Source of the DNA: Pseudomonas serboccidentalis
GTDB lineage: Bacteria; Pseudomonadota; Gammaproteobacteria; Pseudomonadales; Pseudomonadaceae
Assembly (NCBI RefSeq): GCF_028830055.1
Contig: NZ_CP101655.1
Location: forward strand, 2,374,051-2,438,050
Length of the DNA stretch: 64,000 bases
Direction of reading: 5' to 3'
Of this stretch, positions 50,776-58,987 are shown one piece after another. The notes under the pieces were generated by a model. It did no database searches. It had not been told where the DNA came from and saw only the letters and a program-made list of their open reading frames with translations. Positions within the stretch are counted from its first letter, which is position 1. Each line of letters begins with the position of its first letter. The translations under genes were made by a program, and so were the position numbers.

Positions 50776-51948
50776 TCAGCCCCCGTTGCCGTCGGCCGGG
50801 CCGATCAGCAGGTGATCGCCTTCGTTGAGACCGTCGACAATCTGCACCTTGAGCCGATCGCTGATCCCGGTGCGCACCTCGCGCTGCTGGATGGCGCCGT
50901 TGGCCGCGACCACCTGCGCGGTCTGCAGGTTGGCCGTGGTGCTGCCCTGCAAGGCGGCGACCGGCGCGGTGAGCACATCCTTGGCCTGGTCGGCGACGAA
51001 AAATACCTGGGTGGTCATCTCCGCCATCAAGGCGTTGTCGGCGTTATCGACGTCGAGCAGCACGGTGTACAACACCACCCGCGCGCTCCCGCTTTTGCTG
51101 GTGCTGGCAGGGCTGCCACCGCCCTGACTGGTCTGGTCCAGTGGCTTGGGCGGCACCGGCAGAATCTGCCGCACGGTGCTGCTCCAGCGTCGCTGACCGC
51201 CGCTGAGGGTGGTGAAGTAGGCGGTCATGCCCGGTTTGACGTGACCGATGTCGGCCTCGGAAACCTCAGCCCACACCGTCATCGGCGACAGTTTGGCGAT
51301 GCGCAGGATCAGCGGTGTCTGCTGTTGCGCGTTGAGGGTCTGGCCTTCGCGGGCGTCGAGGGCAACCACGGTGCCGGCCATCGGCGCGTAGATCCGCGTG
51401 TAACCGAGTTCGGCCTGATCGCTGCGCAGGCTGGCCTCGGCCTGGCGGATCTGCGCCTGGAACATGTCGATGCGCGCCTGGGTGGCTTTCACTTCGGCGC
51501 GGGCGGTCTGCACGTCTTCTTCGCGGGTGGCGCCGCCGGCGGCCAGATGCTGCTGGCGCTGATACTTCTGTTGCGCCAGTTCATGCTGGGCACGCTGCTC
51601 CTGCAGTTGCGCCTTGAGGTTTTCGATGGAGAAACGCCCGGCGTCGAGTTTGGCCTTTTGCGTGGACGGATCGATTTCCACCAGCAACTGGCCTTCCTTG
51701 ACCACATCGCCGACTTCCACGTGGATCTTCTGGATCTGCCCGGAGGCCTGCGCCCCGACATCCACGTAACGTCGCGGTTGCAGGGTGCCCAGCGCGGTGA
51801 CGCTGCTTTCGATGTCGCCACGGGTGACTTGCACGGTGGCGAAGCGGTCGCGGCCCGGCGGCATGATTTGCCACGCGGCGTAGGCAACAACGGGAATCAG
51901 ACAAAGAACTACGAGCAGCGCGCGTCGGGCGGGGCGGGGACGTTTCAT
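50776..51948 (-). CDS. pvdR: Periplasmic adaptor of the pyoverdine efflux pump PvdR
   Basis: This 390-residue membrane-fusion (HlyD/MacA) protein has an N-terminal anchor helix (about 10-28). Lipoyl/barrel-sandwich halves are near 45-85 (GTLQPRRYVDVGAQASGQIQ) and 165-205 (YTRIYAPMAGTVVALDAREG), with a long alpha-helical hairpin between them (about 90-155). Beta-barrel and membrane-proximal domains follow, ending with VVDGLNEGDHLLIGP. It links PvdT in the inner membrane to OpmQ. First gene of the operon, with an exact PvdS box 109 bases upstream and a long leader between box and gene. Confidence 0.94.
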   Translation of the reverse strand: MKRPRPARRALLVVLCLIPVVAYAAWQIMPPGRDRFATVQVTRGDIESSVTALGTLQPRRYVDVGAQASGQIQKIHVEVGDVVKEGQLLVEIDPSTQKAKLDAGRFSIENLKAQLQEQRAQHELAQQKYQRQQHLAAGGATREEDVQTARAEVKATQARIDMFQAQIRQAEASLRSDQAELGYTRIYAPMAGTVVALDAREGQTLNAQQQTPLILRIAKLSPMTVWAEVSEADIGHVKPGMTAYFTTLSGGQRRWSSTVRQILPVPPKPLDQTSQGGGSPASTSKSGSARVVLYTVLLDVDNADNALMAEMTTQVFFVADQAKDVLTAPVAALQGSTTANLQTAQVVAANGAIQQREVRTGISDRLKVQIVDGLNEGDHLLIGPADGNGG

Positions 51949-52056
51949 GCAGGGTTCCGGCCAGTGAAATTCGGCCCGTCGTTCGGCTGCGCGTACAAGC
52001 GGACAGCCGCTGAACGCTGTCGCAGGGCGCGACAGACACGGGGAGCTGTCCTGTAA

Positions 52057-52080
52057 ACGATGAGCGCGGAAGGGAATTTA
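52057..52080 (-). promoter_or_regulatory. PvdS iron-starvation box (pvdRT-opmQ)
   Basis: Minus strand: GC-TTAAAT, with TAAAT at 52080-52076, then 16 bases and CGT (52059-52057). Exact core consensus. The box lies in the 322-base interval between divergent pvdR and fpvI, which otherwise holds only the Fur-like box. Confidence 0.8.
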
Positions 52081-52156
52081 AGCGAAGACACAGGATGTTA
52101 CAGGTATAGAACGGCACTATTTGGCAGGCAACGACAAACGCCACTTTAAATCTATA

Positions 52157-52171
52157 TGAGAATTACTATAA
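52157..52171 (+). promoter_or_regulatory. Fur-like box before fpvI
   Basis: TGAGAAT-T-ACTATAA resembles the 7-1-7 Fur motif TGATAAT-N-ATTATCA with 11 of 14 positions matching, in an AT-rich stretch 100 bases before fpvI. This fits known direct Fur control of fpvI-type sigma genes. Confidence 0.5.
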
Positions 52172-52270
52172 ATTACGCACCTCAAGTTGCCACTATCTTG
52201 CTACCCGTGTTTGCGGGGCCGTCGATCAGTGTGCTCAAGGATCGAATCCGCATCGAAGCGGCCGGGAGTC

Positions 52271-52753
52271 ATGTTGGAAAACTACTATCGCGAGCTGGTG
52301 TGTTTCCTGAACGCCAAGCTGGGCAACCGTCAGGTCGCCGAAGATGTGGTGCATGACGCTTATGTGCGGGTGCTGGAACGCTCCAGCGACACACCCATCG
52401 AGCAACCCCGGGCCTTTCTCTATCGCACGGCGTTGAATCTGGTCATCGACGATCATCGGCGTAACGCCTTGCGTCAGGTCGAACCGCTGGAAGTGCTCGA
52501 CAGCGAAGAGCGCTATTTCACCCCGTCGCCCCACGGCACCCTCGATCACGGCCAGCGCCTGGAGATGCTCCAGCGCGCATTGGCAGAACTGGCGCCGCTG
52601 TGTCGCGACAGTTTTCTGCTGCGCAAGATCGAAGGCCTGTCGCACCCGCAGATCGCTGAACATCTGGGCATTTCCAAGGCGCTGGTGGAAAAACACATCG
52701 TCAATGCGATGAAACATTGCCGCCTGCGCATCAAACAATGGGATGCCCATTGA
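52271..52753 (+). CDS. fpvI: ECF sigma factor FpvI
   Basis: This 160-residue extracytoplasmic-function sigma factor directs fpvA transcription when ferripyoverdine binds FpvA. Region 2 (about 1-75) holds VAEDVVHDAYVRVLER and PRAFLYRTALNLVIDDHRR. Region 4 (about 100-155) has the helix-turn-helix LSHPQIAEHLGISKALVEKHIVNAMKHC. The N-terminus MLENYYRELVCFLNAKLG matches FpvI rather than PvdS, which is longer. ATG 52271 gives the family length, although its GGAG is only two bases away; a start further up, within the frame from 52187, cannot be excluded. A Fur-like box lies upstream. It is divergent from pvdR and 12 bases upstream of the pvdA promoter box. Confidence 0.88.
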   Translation: MLENYYRELVCFLNAKLGNRQVAEDVVHDAYVRVLERSSDTPIEQPRAFLYRTALNLVIDDHRRNALRQVEPLEVLDSEERYFTPSPHGTLDHGQRLEMLQRALAELAPLCRDSFLLRKIEGLSHPQIAEHLGISKALVEKHIVNAMKHCRLRIKQWDAH

Positions 52754-52764
52754 GCCGGCTGCGT

Positions 52765-52788
52765 TAAATTTTATTTCACTGTCCTCGT
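52765..52788 (+). promoter_or_regulatory. PvdS iron-starvation box (pvdA)
   Basis: TAAAT (52765-52769), 16 bases, CGT (52786-52788). Exact consensus, 99 bases before the pvdA start. Confidence 0.85.
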
Positions 52789-52887
52789 TCCTACTCAACA
52801 GACGACCTGCTGTCCTGCTCAAGGCCGGTCAGGTCACTTAGGCTCTCCTTGCCCCTTGTTGAGGGGTTCATCCAGAGGACACTGGAA

Positions 52888-54222
52888 ATGACTCAGGCAA
52901 TTGCATCGCCCATCGTTCACGACCTGATCGGCGTCGGTTTCGGCCCTTCGAACCTGGCGCTGGCCATCGCTCTGCAAGAGCGCGGCCCGACCCACGGCGA
53001 GCTGGATGTGCTGTTCCTCGACAAGCAGGCCGACTACAGCTGGCATGGCAACACCCTGTCGACCCAAAGCGAATTGCAGATTTCCTTCCTCAAGGACCTG
53101 GTGACCCTGCGCAACCCGACCAGCCCGTACTCGTTCGTCAACTACCTGAAGGCCCACGGCCGCCTGGTCGACTTCATCAACCTCGGCACCTTCTACCCGT
53201 GCCGCATGGAGTACAACGACTACCTGCGCTGGGTCGCCGGGCAGTTCACCGAGCAGAGCCGCTACGGCGAAGAAGTGCTGACCATCGAGCCGGTGCTGCA
53301 CAACCATCAGGTTGAAGCGCTGCGTGTGATCTCCCGTGATACCGACGGCCAGCAGTTCGTGCGCACCGCGCGTTCGGTGGTGGTCAGCGCCGGCGGCACG
53401 CCGCGTATTCCCGAAGCGTTCAAGGCGCTCAAGGGTGACAGCCGCGTGTTCCACCACTCGCAGTACCTGTCGCAGATGGCCAAACAGCCGTGTGTGAACA
53501 ATCAACCGATGAGCATCGCGATCATCGGCGGCGGGCAGAGCGCGGCGGAAGCGTTCATCGATCTGAACGATTCGTTCCCGTCGGTGCAGGTCGACATGAT
53601 CCTGCGCGGCTCGGCCCTCAAGCCTGCGGACGACAGCCCGTTCGTCAACGAAGTGTTCTCGCCGGAGTTCACCGATCTGGTGTTCCAGCAAAACAGCGCC
53701 GAGCGTGAGCGCCTGGTCAACGAGTACCACAATACCAACTACTCGGTGGTGGACATCGACCTGATCGAACGCATCTACGGCATCTTCTATCGCCAGAAAG
53801 TTTCGGGCATTGCCCGTCATGCGTTCCGCACCCTGACCACCGTCGAGAGCGCCACCGCCACCGAGCGCGGCATCGAACTGGCGGTGCGCAACAACGCCAC
53901 CGGCGAAGTCACTGTGCGTCTCTACGACGCCGTGGTGCTGGCCACCGGTTACGAGCGCCAGATGCACCGCAAACTGCTGGCACCGCTGGAAGAATACCTG
54001 GGCGACTTCGAGGTCGATCGCAACTACAAACTGATCACCGACGAACGCTGCAAGGCCGGTCTGTACATGCAGGGTTTTTGCCAGGCCAGCCACGGCCTGA
54101 GCGACACGCTGCTGTCGGTGTTGCCGGTGCGTGCCGACGAGATTGCCGGCTCGCTGTATGAGCATGGCAAGCATCGTGGGCATCGTTCGATGGCGGATTT
54201 GTTGTTGGCGACTGCCAGCTGA
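52888..54222 (+). CDS. pvdA: L-ornithine N5-monooxygenase
   Basis: The 444-residue flavin enzyme hydroxylates the side-chain nitrogen of L-ornithine with NADPH and O2, the first step toward hydroxyornithine in pyoverdine. The FAD motif GVGFGPSNLALAIAL is near residues 16-30, the substrate/FAD region WHGNTLSTQSELQISFLKDL near 65-85, the NADPH motif GGGQSAAEAF near 213-222, and the ATGYER motif near 355. Length matches PvdA. ATG 52888 has AGAGGA eight bases upstream; the 13 extra in-frame codons from 52849 are not protein-like. A PvdS box drives it. This fits the synthetases, which have two predicted hydroxyornithine modules. Confidence 0.96.
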   Translation: MTQAIASPIVHDLIGVGFGPSNLALAIALQERGPTHGELDVLFLDKQADYSWHGNTLSTQSELQISFLKDLVTLRNPTSPYSFVNYLKAHGRLVDFINLGTFYPCRMEYNDYLRWVAGQFTEQSRYGEEVLTIEPVLHNHQVEALRVISRDTDGQQFVRTARSVVVSAGGTPRIPEAFKALKGDSRVFHHSQYLSQMAKQPCVNNQPMSIAIIGGGQSAAEAFIDLNDSFPSVQVDMILRGSALKPADDSPFVNEVFSPEFTDLVFQQNSAERERLVNEYHNTNYSVVDIDLIERIYGIFYRQKVSGIARHAFRTLTTVESATATERGIELAVRNNATGEVTVRLYDAVVLATGYERQMHRKLLAPLEEYLGDFEVDRNYKLITDERCKAGLYMQGFCQASHGLSDTLLSVLPVRADEIAGSLYEHGKHRGHRSMADLLLATAS

Positions 54223-54246
54223 ATCTGGGTTGCCTGTAATACCGCT

Positions 54247-54318
54247 ATCGCGAGCAGGCTCACGCCTACAATGTTCTGTGCACGCAGGACAAATGTAGGT
54301 GTGAGCCTGCTCGCGATG
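54247..54318. repeat. REP inverted repeat pair
   Basis: ATCGCGAGCAGGCTCACGCC (from 54247) and its near complement ending at 54318 enclose about 24 bases. It lies 25 bases after the pvdA stop and probably ends that transcript. Confidence 0.87.
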
Positions 54319-54439
54319 GGGTCATCAAGAATGCTAAAAATCTGAATCCTGAACCCTTCCTGAACATCCCCGACATTCCCCGACACACCTCCTTTTCCGG
54401 GTTTACTCTCAAATCATCGAGGCGTAAGCTTCGCGCGTT

Positions 54440-54789
54440 TTCATCAATAGCGGAGACCCACAGTGGGTACTTGTTCGAGTGACAGTTGTCGGCCGGTCTC
54501 GGTAACCGGCAGATTCTCGGCAAGATAACGCGCAGCCTTTCTCTGCCGTTGTCTCGCCGAAAAGCGAGCAGCGGCATCCCGATCATGGTCAGTTGAGACC
54601 ATGTCCCGACGTCCTTCTCATCGACACTGAAATAGTGTGCTTTCGACCCTAGGGTCGTTATCGCAACTCTATCGACACGCCTGTCTTTTCTGACCGGCGC
54701 GCCAAGCCTTGCCGTGCCGGTTTTTCCGGCGCACGAGGCGCGGCCGTACCTGCTCGACGGTTTCCCGGCTGACCATAGGGGCAACAGCC
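54440..54789 (+). promoter_or_regulatory. Hairpin-rich leader of mgtA
   Basis: The 567-base interval between pvdA and mgtA has no gene beyond the REP. Its last 350 bases can form many local hairpins: 54457-54469 (ACCCA-CAG-TGGGT), 54492-54497/54505-54510, 54546-54550/54574-54578 enclosing 54555-54559/54566-54570, 54586-54592/54599-54605, 54626-54630/54636-54640, the perfect palindrome CGACCCTAGGGTCG at 54646-54659, and 54716-54720/54726-54730 (GCCGG-TTTTT-CCGGC). A 9-codon frame MSRRPSHRH starts at ATG 54603 inside one stem. Mg2+ transporter genes in other bacteria carry long sensing leaders. This one does not match the M-box or enteric mgtA leader as I know them. Confidence 0.5.
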
Positions 54790-57489
54790 ATGAAACTTAC
54801 GCTCAAGGAATTTTTCGCAGGCTTCCTGCGCACACGCCACATCGCCCGGCACTTCCGCCGTCTGGCGTTGCTGGAGTCGATCACCGACACCACGGTCAGC
54901 CGTGAAGTGCCGCCCACCCTGGCGAACACCCTGGTCGATGCGGCCCATCGCGACAACGGCGAACTGCTGTCGTCGCTGGGCACCCACACCGATGGTCTGA
55001 CCGATTTTGAAGTCGATGCACTGCGTGCGCAGTACGGCCTCAATGAAGTCGAACACGAGCAGCCGCTGCCATGGTGGACGCACCTGTGGCACTGCTACAA
55101 AAACCCGTTCAACTTGCTGCTGACCCTATTGGCGGTGATCTCCTGGCTGACCGAAGACCTCAAAGCCGCCATCGTGATCTTCTCGATGGTGGTGCTGTCG
55201 ACGCTGCTGCGCTTCTGGCAGGAAAGCAAATCCAACCAGGCCGCCGACGCACTCAAGGCGATGGTCAGCAACACCGCCACGGTGATGCGCCGCGATGAGC
55301 CGCGGATCGAACTGCCGATCAAGCAACTGGTGCCGGGCGACTTGATCGTGCTGTCGGCCGGCGACATGATTCCCGCCGACTGCCGGGTGCTCAGCGCCAA
55401 AGACCTGTTCGTCAGCCAGGCAGCGATGACCGGTGAATCGATGCCGGTGGAGAAATTCCCGCGTCAGGCCGACCGCGACACACGCAATCCGCTGGAGCTG
55501 GAAAACATCCTGTTCATGGGCACCAACGTCGTGTCCGGCACGGCCGTGGCGGTGATTCTTACCACCGGCAACAGCACCTATTTCGGCGCACTGGCGCAGC
55601 GTGTCGGTGCGACTGACCGGGCCGTGACGTCGTTCCAGATGGGCGTGAACAAAGTCAGCTGGCTGCTGATCCGCTTCATGTTCGTGATGGCGCCGCTGGT
55701 GCTGTTCATCAACGGGTTCACCAAGGGCGACTGGACCGAAGCGCTGCTGTTCGCGCTGTCGATCGCCGTCGGCCTGACCCCGGAAATGCTGCCGATGATC
55801 GTCACCTCGACGCTGGCCAAAGGTGCGGTGTTCCTGTCGCGCAAGAAAGTCATCGTCAAGCGTCTGGATGCGATCCAGAACTTCGGCGCGATGGACGTGC
55901 TGTGCACCGACAAGACCGGCACCCTGACCCAGGACAAGATCTTCCTCGCGCGCAATGTCGATGTCTGGGGTGAAGACTCCGACGACGTGCTGGAAAAGGC
56001 CTACCTCAACAGCTACTACCAGACCGGCCTGAAAAACCTGCTCGATGTGGCGGTGCTGGAACACGTGGAAATCCACCGTGAACTGAAAGTCGGCACGGCG
56101 TTTCGCAAGGTCGACGAGATCCCGTTCGACTTCAATCGTCGGCGCATGTCGGTGGTGGTCGAAGGGCGTGGCGAACCGCATCTGCTGATCTGCAAAGGCG
56201 CGGTGGAAGAAGTGCTGGCGGTGTGCAGCCGTGTGCAGCACGGTGACGTCGAGGAAGCCTTGAGCGATGAATTGCTGACCCGGATTCGTCAGGTCACCGC
56301 AGCATTCAACGCTGAAGGCTTGCGCGTGGTGGCGGTGGCGGCCCGTTCGATGCCCGAAGGTCGCGACACTTACAGCCTGGCGGATGAGCAGGAATTGACG
56401 CTGATCGGTTACGTGGCATTCCTCGATCCACCGAAGGAAAGCACCGCCCCGGCGCTCAAGGCCCTGGCCGAGCATGGCGTGGCGGTCAAAGTGCTGACCG
56501 GCGACAACGAGCTGGTGACCGCGAAGATCTGCCGCGAAGTCGGCCTCGCGCAACAGGGCTTGCTGCTGGGTAATGATGTCGAGCGCATGAGCGATGCCGA
56601 ACTGGCCGTGGCGGTAGAGAAAACCAACGTGTTCGCCAAGCTCACACCGTCGCACAAGGAACGCATCGTGCGCATCCTCAAGGGCAACGGGCACGTGGTC
56701 GGTTTCATGGGCGACGGCATCAACGACGCCCCGGCGCTGCGCACGGCCGACATCGGTATTTCGGTGGACAGCGCGGTGGACATCGCCAAGGAAGCCGCCG
56801 ACATCATCCTGCTGGAAAAGAGCCTGATGGTGCTGGAGGAGGGCGTACTCGAAGGGCGTCGGACCTTCGCCAACATGCTCAAGTACATCAAGATGACCGC
56901 CAGTTCCAACTTCGGCAACGTGTTCTCGGTGCTGGTGGCCAGTGCGTTTATCCCGTTCCTGCCGATGCTGCCGATGCACCTGTTGGTGCAGAACCTGCTC
57001 TACGACATTTCGCAGATCGCGATTCCGTTCGACAACGTCGATGAGGAAATGCTGAAAAAGCCACAGCGCTGGCAGCCGGGTGACGTCGGTCGCTTCATGC
57101 TGTTCTTCGGCCCGATCAGTTCGATCTTTGACATTCTGACGTTCGCCTTGATGTGGTATGTGTTCGATGCCAACACCCCGGATCACCAGACCCTGTTCCA
57201 GTCCGGCTGGTTCGTGGTGGGGCTGCTGACCCAGACGCTGATCGTGCACATGATCCGCACGCCGAAGATTCCGTTCCTGCAAAGCCGCGCAGCCATGCCG
57301 CTGCTGGTGATGACCGGGATCATCATGGCGGTCGGGATCTTCCTGCCGATGGGGCCGCTGGCGAACTACTTCAAACTGCAGGCGCTGCCGTCGATGTACT
57401 TCGTGTTCCTGCCGATGATCCTGCTGGCGTACATGGCGCTGACCCAGGCGGTGAAAGGCTTCTACATCCGTCGGTTCGGCTGGCAATAA
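54790..57489 (+). CDS. mgtA: Mg2+-transporting P-type ATPase
   Basis: The 899-residue P-type ATPase imports Mg2+ across the inner membrane. It has the actuator TGES in AAMTGESMPVEKFP near 217, phosphorylation site DKTGT with Asp374, and hinge GDGINDAP near 645. Membrane segments lie near 110-160, 290-350 and in the last 200 residues. The soluble N-terminus (about 1-95) resembles the MgtA N-tail. ATG 54790 has AGGGG eight bases upstream and the MKLTLKEFFAGFLR start; the frame back to 54709 crosses a leader hairpin. It is followed by mgtC after a REP, so the two probably answer Mg2+ limitation together. Confidence 0.94.
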   Translation: MKLTLKEFFAGFLRTRHIARHFRRLALLESITDTTVSREVPPTLANTLVDAAHRDNGELLSSLGTHTDGLTDFEVDALRAQYGLNEVEHEQPLPWWTHLWHCYKNPFNLLLTLLAVISWLTEDLKAAIVIFSMVVLSTLLRFWQESKSNQAADALKAMVSNTATVMRRDEPRIELPIKQLVPGDLIVLSAGDMIPADCRVLSAKDLFVSQAAMTGESMPVEKFPRQADRDTRNPLELENILFMGTNVVSGTAVAVILTTGNSTYFGALAQRVGATDRAVTSFQMGVNKVSWLLIRFMFVMAPLVLFINGFTKGDWTEALLFALSIAVGLTPEMLPMIVTSTLAKGAVFLSRKKVIVKRLDAIQNFGAMDVLCTDKTGTLTQDKIFLARNVDVWGEDSDDVLEKAYLNSYYQTGLKNLLDVAVLEHVEIHRELKVGTAFRKVDEIPFDFNRRRMSVVVEGRGEPHLLICKGAVEEVLAVCSRVQHGDVEEALSDELLTRIRQVTAAFNAEGLRVVAVAARSMPEGRDTYSLADEQELTLIGYVAFLDPPKESTAPALKALAEHGVAVKVLTGDNELVTAKICREVGLAQQGLLLGNDVERMSDAELAVAVEKTNVFAKLTPSHKERIVRILKGNGHVVGFMGDGINDAPALRTADIGISVDSAVDIAKEAADIILLEKSLMVLEEGVLEGRRTFANMLKYIKMTASSNFGNVFSVLVASAFIPFLPMLPMHLLVQNLLYDISQIAIPFDNVDEEMLKKPQRWQPGDVGRFMLFFGPISSIFDILTFALMWYVFDANTPDHQTLFQSGWFVVGLLTQTLIVHMIRTPKIPFLQSRAAMPLLVMTGIIMAVGIFLPMGPLANYFKLQALPSMYFVFLPMILLAYMALTQAVKGFYIRRFGWQ

Positions 57490-57498
57490 TGTTGCCCC

Positions 57499-57577
57499 TG
57501 TAGGAGCTGCCGCAGGCTGCGATCTTTTGATTTTGCTTTCAAAGATCAACAGATCGCAGCCTTCGGCAGCTCCTACA
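57499..57577. repeat. REP inverted repeat
   Basis: TGTAGGAGCTGCCGCAGGCT (from 57499) and its near complement ending at 57577, with a 17-base spacer. It lies between mgtA and mgtC and may uncouple their expression. Confidence 0.88.
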
Positions 57578-57605
57578 GGGATTGCGTGTCTACAAGGAGA
57601 TGACG

Positions 57606-58322
57606 ATGCAAGCCATCAACAACCTCAACCTCACCTCGCTGCTCGACACCCTGGTCAGCCTCAGCGCGGCGTTCATCCTCGGTGGCCTGATCGGTTTCGA
57701 GCGCCAGTACCGGCAACGCACGGCCGGCCTGCGCACCAACGTGCTGGTGGCGGTCGGCGCGGCAATTTTTGTCGACATGGCCAACCGTCTCGGCGGTGCT
57801 GAAGGCGCGGTGCGGGTGGTTGCCTACGTGGTCTCCGGCATCGGCTTTCTCGGCGCCGGGGTGATCATGCGCGAAGAGGGCAACGTGCGCGGCCTCAACA
57901 CCGCCGCCACCCTGTGGACTTCAGCCGCCGTCGGCGCCTGCGCCGGTGCCGACCTGCTGGCCGAAGCGGTGCTCGGCACGCTGTTCATTCTGGCCGCCAA
58001 CACCCTGCTGCGACCGATCGTCAACAACATCAACCGCCAGCCACTGGACGTGGTGTCGGCCGAAGTCACCAACATCGTTTACGTGATCGCCCGGCGTTCG
58101 CAGCAGAAAGCCGTGTTTGCCCTGCTCGAAGCCGAACTGGAGCGCAGCAACTACCCGGCCAGCGACGTCGACGTGCATGCCTTCGGCGCCGATGAGATCG
58201 AGATCGAAGCCACCCTGGCGACCACTTCCGTGGACGGTGACGAACTGGACGCGCTGGTGGCGCGGATCTCCACGTCGGCGCTGGTGGTGCAGGCGTTCTG
58301 GAGTCCGAGCACCACGGAGTAA
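57606..58322 (+). CDS. mgtC: MgtC-family protein
   Basis: The 238-residue inner-membrane protein has four to five N-terminal helices with the family motifs GGLIGFERQYRQRTAGLRTN near 25-45 and GFLGAGVIMREEGNVRGLNTAATLW near 80-105. A C-terminal ACT-like cytoplasmic domain (about 145-235) follows. MgtC proteins help bacteria grow at low Mg2+ and inside hosts, partly by inhibiting the F1Fo ATP synthase. AAGGAG at 57594-57599 supports ATG 57606 rather than the ATG two codons earlier. A terminator at 58398 ends the unit. Confidence 0.92.
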   Translation: MQAINNLNLTSLLDTLVSLSAAFILGGLIGFERQYRQRTAGLRTNVLVAVGAAIFVDMANRLGGAEGAVRVVAYVVSGIGFLGAGVIMREEGNVRGLNTAATLWTSAAVGACAGADLLAEAVLGTLFILAANTLLRPIVNNINRQPLDVVSAEVTNIVYVIARRSQQKAVFALLEAELERSNYPASDVDVHAFGADEIEIEATLATTSVDGDELDALVARISTSALVVQAFWSPSTTE

Positions 58323-58397
58323 GGCAAACGCATCGAGCCGTCAATTCAACCGTCCTTTGGCGTGCCCCCGGGTTTTCGCCATCTCTGATAAGAAAAT

Positions 58398-58430
58398 CGC
58401 CGCACGGGCCAAACCTGTGCGGCGTTCTTG
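58398..58430 (+). terminator. Terminator after mgtC
   Basis: CGCCGCAC (58398-58405) pairs with GTGCGGCG (58417-58424), followed by a broken T-tract (TTCTTGTCT). Confidence 0.7.
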
Positions 58431-58457
58431 TCTGTATTCCAGAGGTTTCTGCCTGAC

Positions 58458-58475
58458 TTTAGGACTTGTCCTACA
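58458..58475 (+). promoter_or_regulatory. TAGGA-N4-TCCTA operator, copy 1
   Basis: TTTAGGA-CTTG-TCCTACA is an inverted repeat, 58 bases before the first pseudo-receiver gene. Two further copies precede the next two genes. Confidence 0.6.
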
Positions 58476-58533
58476 TAGATTCTGATGGGTTCTGGTTAGC
58501 GTGTTCAGCACATTTCCCACACCGTTAATTTCC

Positions 58534-58923
58534 ATGTCCTACAAATGCAGGCGAATCGTGATCGTCGAAGAGCAGCCCGCTCTGCAGTCCCGAATCGCCA
58601 GAGTTTGCCACGAGCTGGGCTATCGCAATCTCACGCCGATTCGTTCGTTTCGTGAACTGCTGGCGTTGACGCATTACGCCCATGACCCGTTCGAGCAATA
58701 CGATCTGATGATCATCAATGGTGAACTGATTGCCGCAGCGGGGATTGACCCGGTGCGGTTCTTTCAAGGCAATCCGCAGATCCGCCACGGCGTGATCCAC
58801 GATGCCCGACGTGGTCAGCTCCGGGCCGAGGCGATATTCGCCACCGGTCGACGGCAGCTGTTGATGCTGCGTACGCCGGATCGCCAGAGCCTTGGCGCAG
58901 TGCTGAAGCACCTCGATGTTTAG
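58534..58923 (+). CDS. Degenerate receiver-domain protein (pseudo response regulator 1)
   Basis: The 129-residue protein looks like a stand-alone CheY-type receiver (IVIVEEQPALQSRIARVCHELGY near 8-30), but the phospho-acceptor strand reads LMIINGEL, with Asn62 where Asp is expected. The conserved Lys strand reads QLLMLRTPD, without Lys. It should not be phosphorylated in the usual way. Its paralogue at 60314 shares the same Asn change and the layout RIxI-helix-SxxELLxLxxYxxxPFxxxxxIN(G/A)EL. ATG 58534 is taken over GTG 58501 because the receiver fold starts there. An inverted-repeat operator lies upstream. It probably competes or dimerises with the true regulators next to it (inference). Confidence 0.7.
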   Translation: MSYKCRRIVIVEEQPALQSRIARVCHELGYRNLTPIRSFRELLALTHYAHDPFEQYDLMIINGELIAAAGIDPVRFFQGNPQIRHGVIHDARRGQLRAEAIFATGRRQLLMLRTPDRQSLGAVLKHLDV

Positions 58924-58936
58924 GAAATTTCCCACG
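58919..58936 (+). promoter_or_regulatory. TAGGA-N4-TCCYA operator, copy 2
   Basis: TTTAGGA-AATT-TCCCACG matches copy 1 except for one base in the right arm. It overlaps the last codons of the pseudo-receiver gene and lies about 52 bases before the EAL regulator start. Confidence 0.5.
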
Positions 58937-58987
58937 CAACTTCAGACCTTTCCTCGCGAGTTAAACGCTCAGGCAGCGGACACTCAG

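Noticed and set aside
54321..54789. M-box, yybP-ykoY or enteric mgtA riboswitch before mgtA.
   Set aside because: Conserved sequence blocks of those families as I know them are not visible; left as an unclassified leader.
55126..57549. 807-aa minus-strand frame opposite mgtA.
   Set aside because: Shadow frame rich in His, Arg and Gln, without domains; mgtA is unmistakable on the plus strand.
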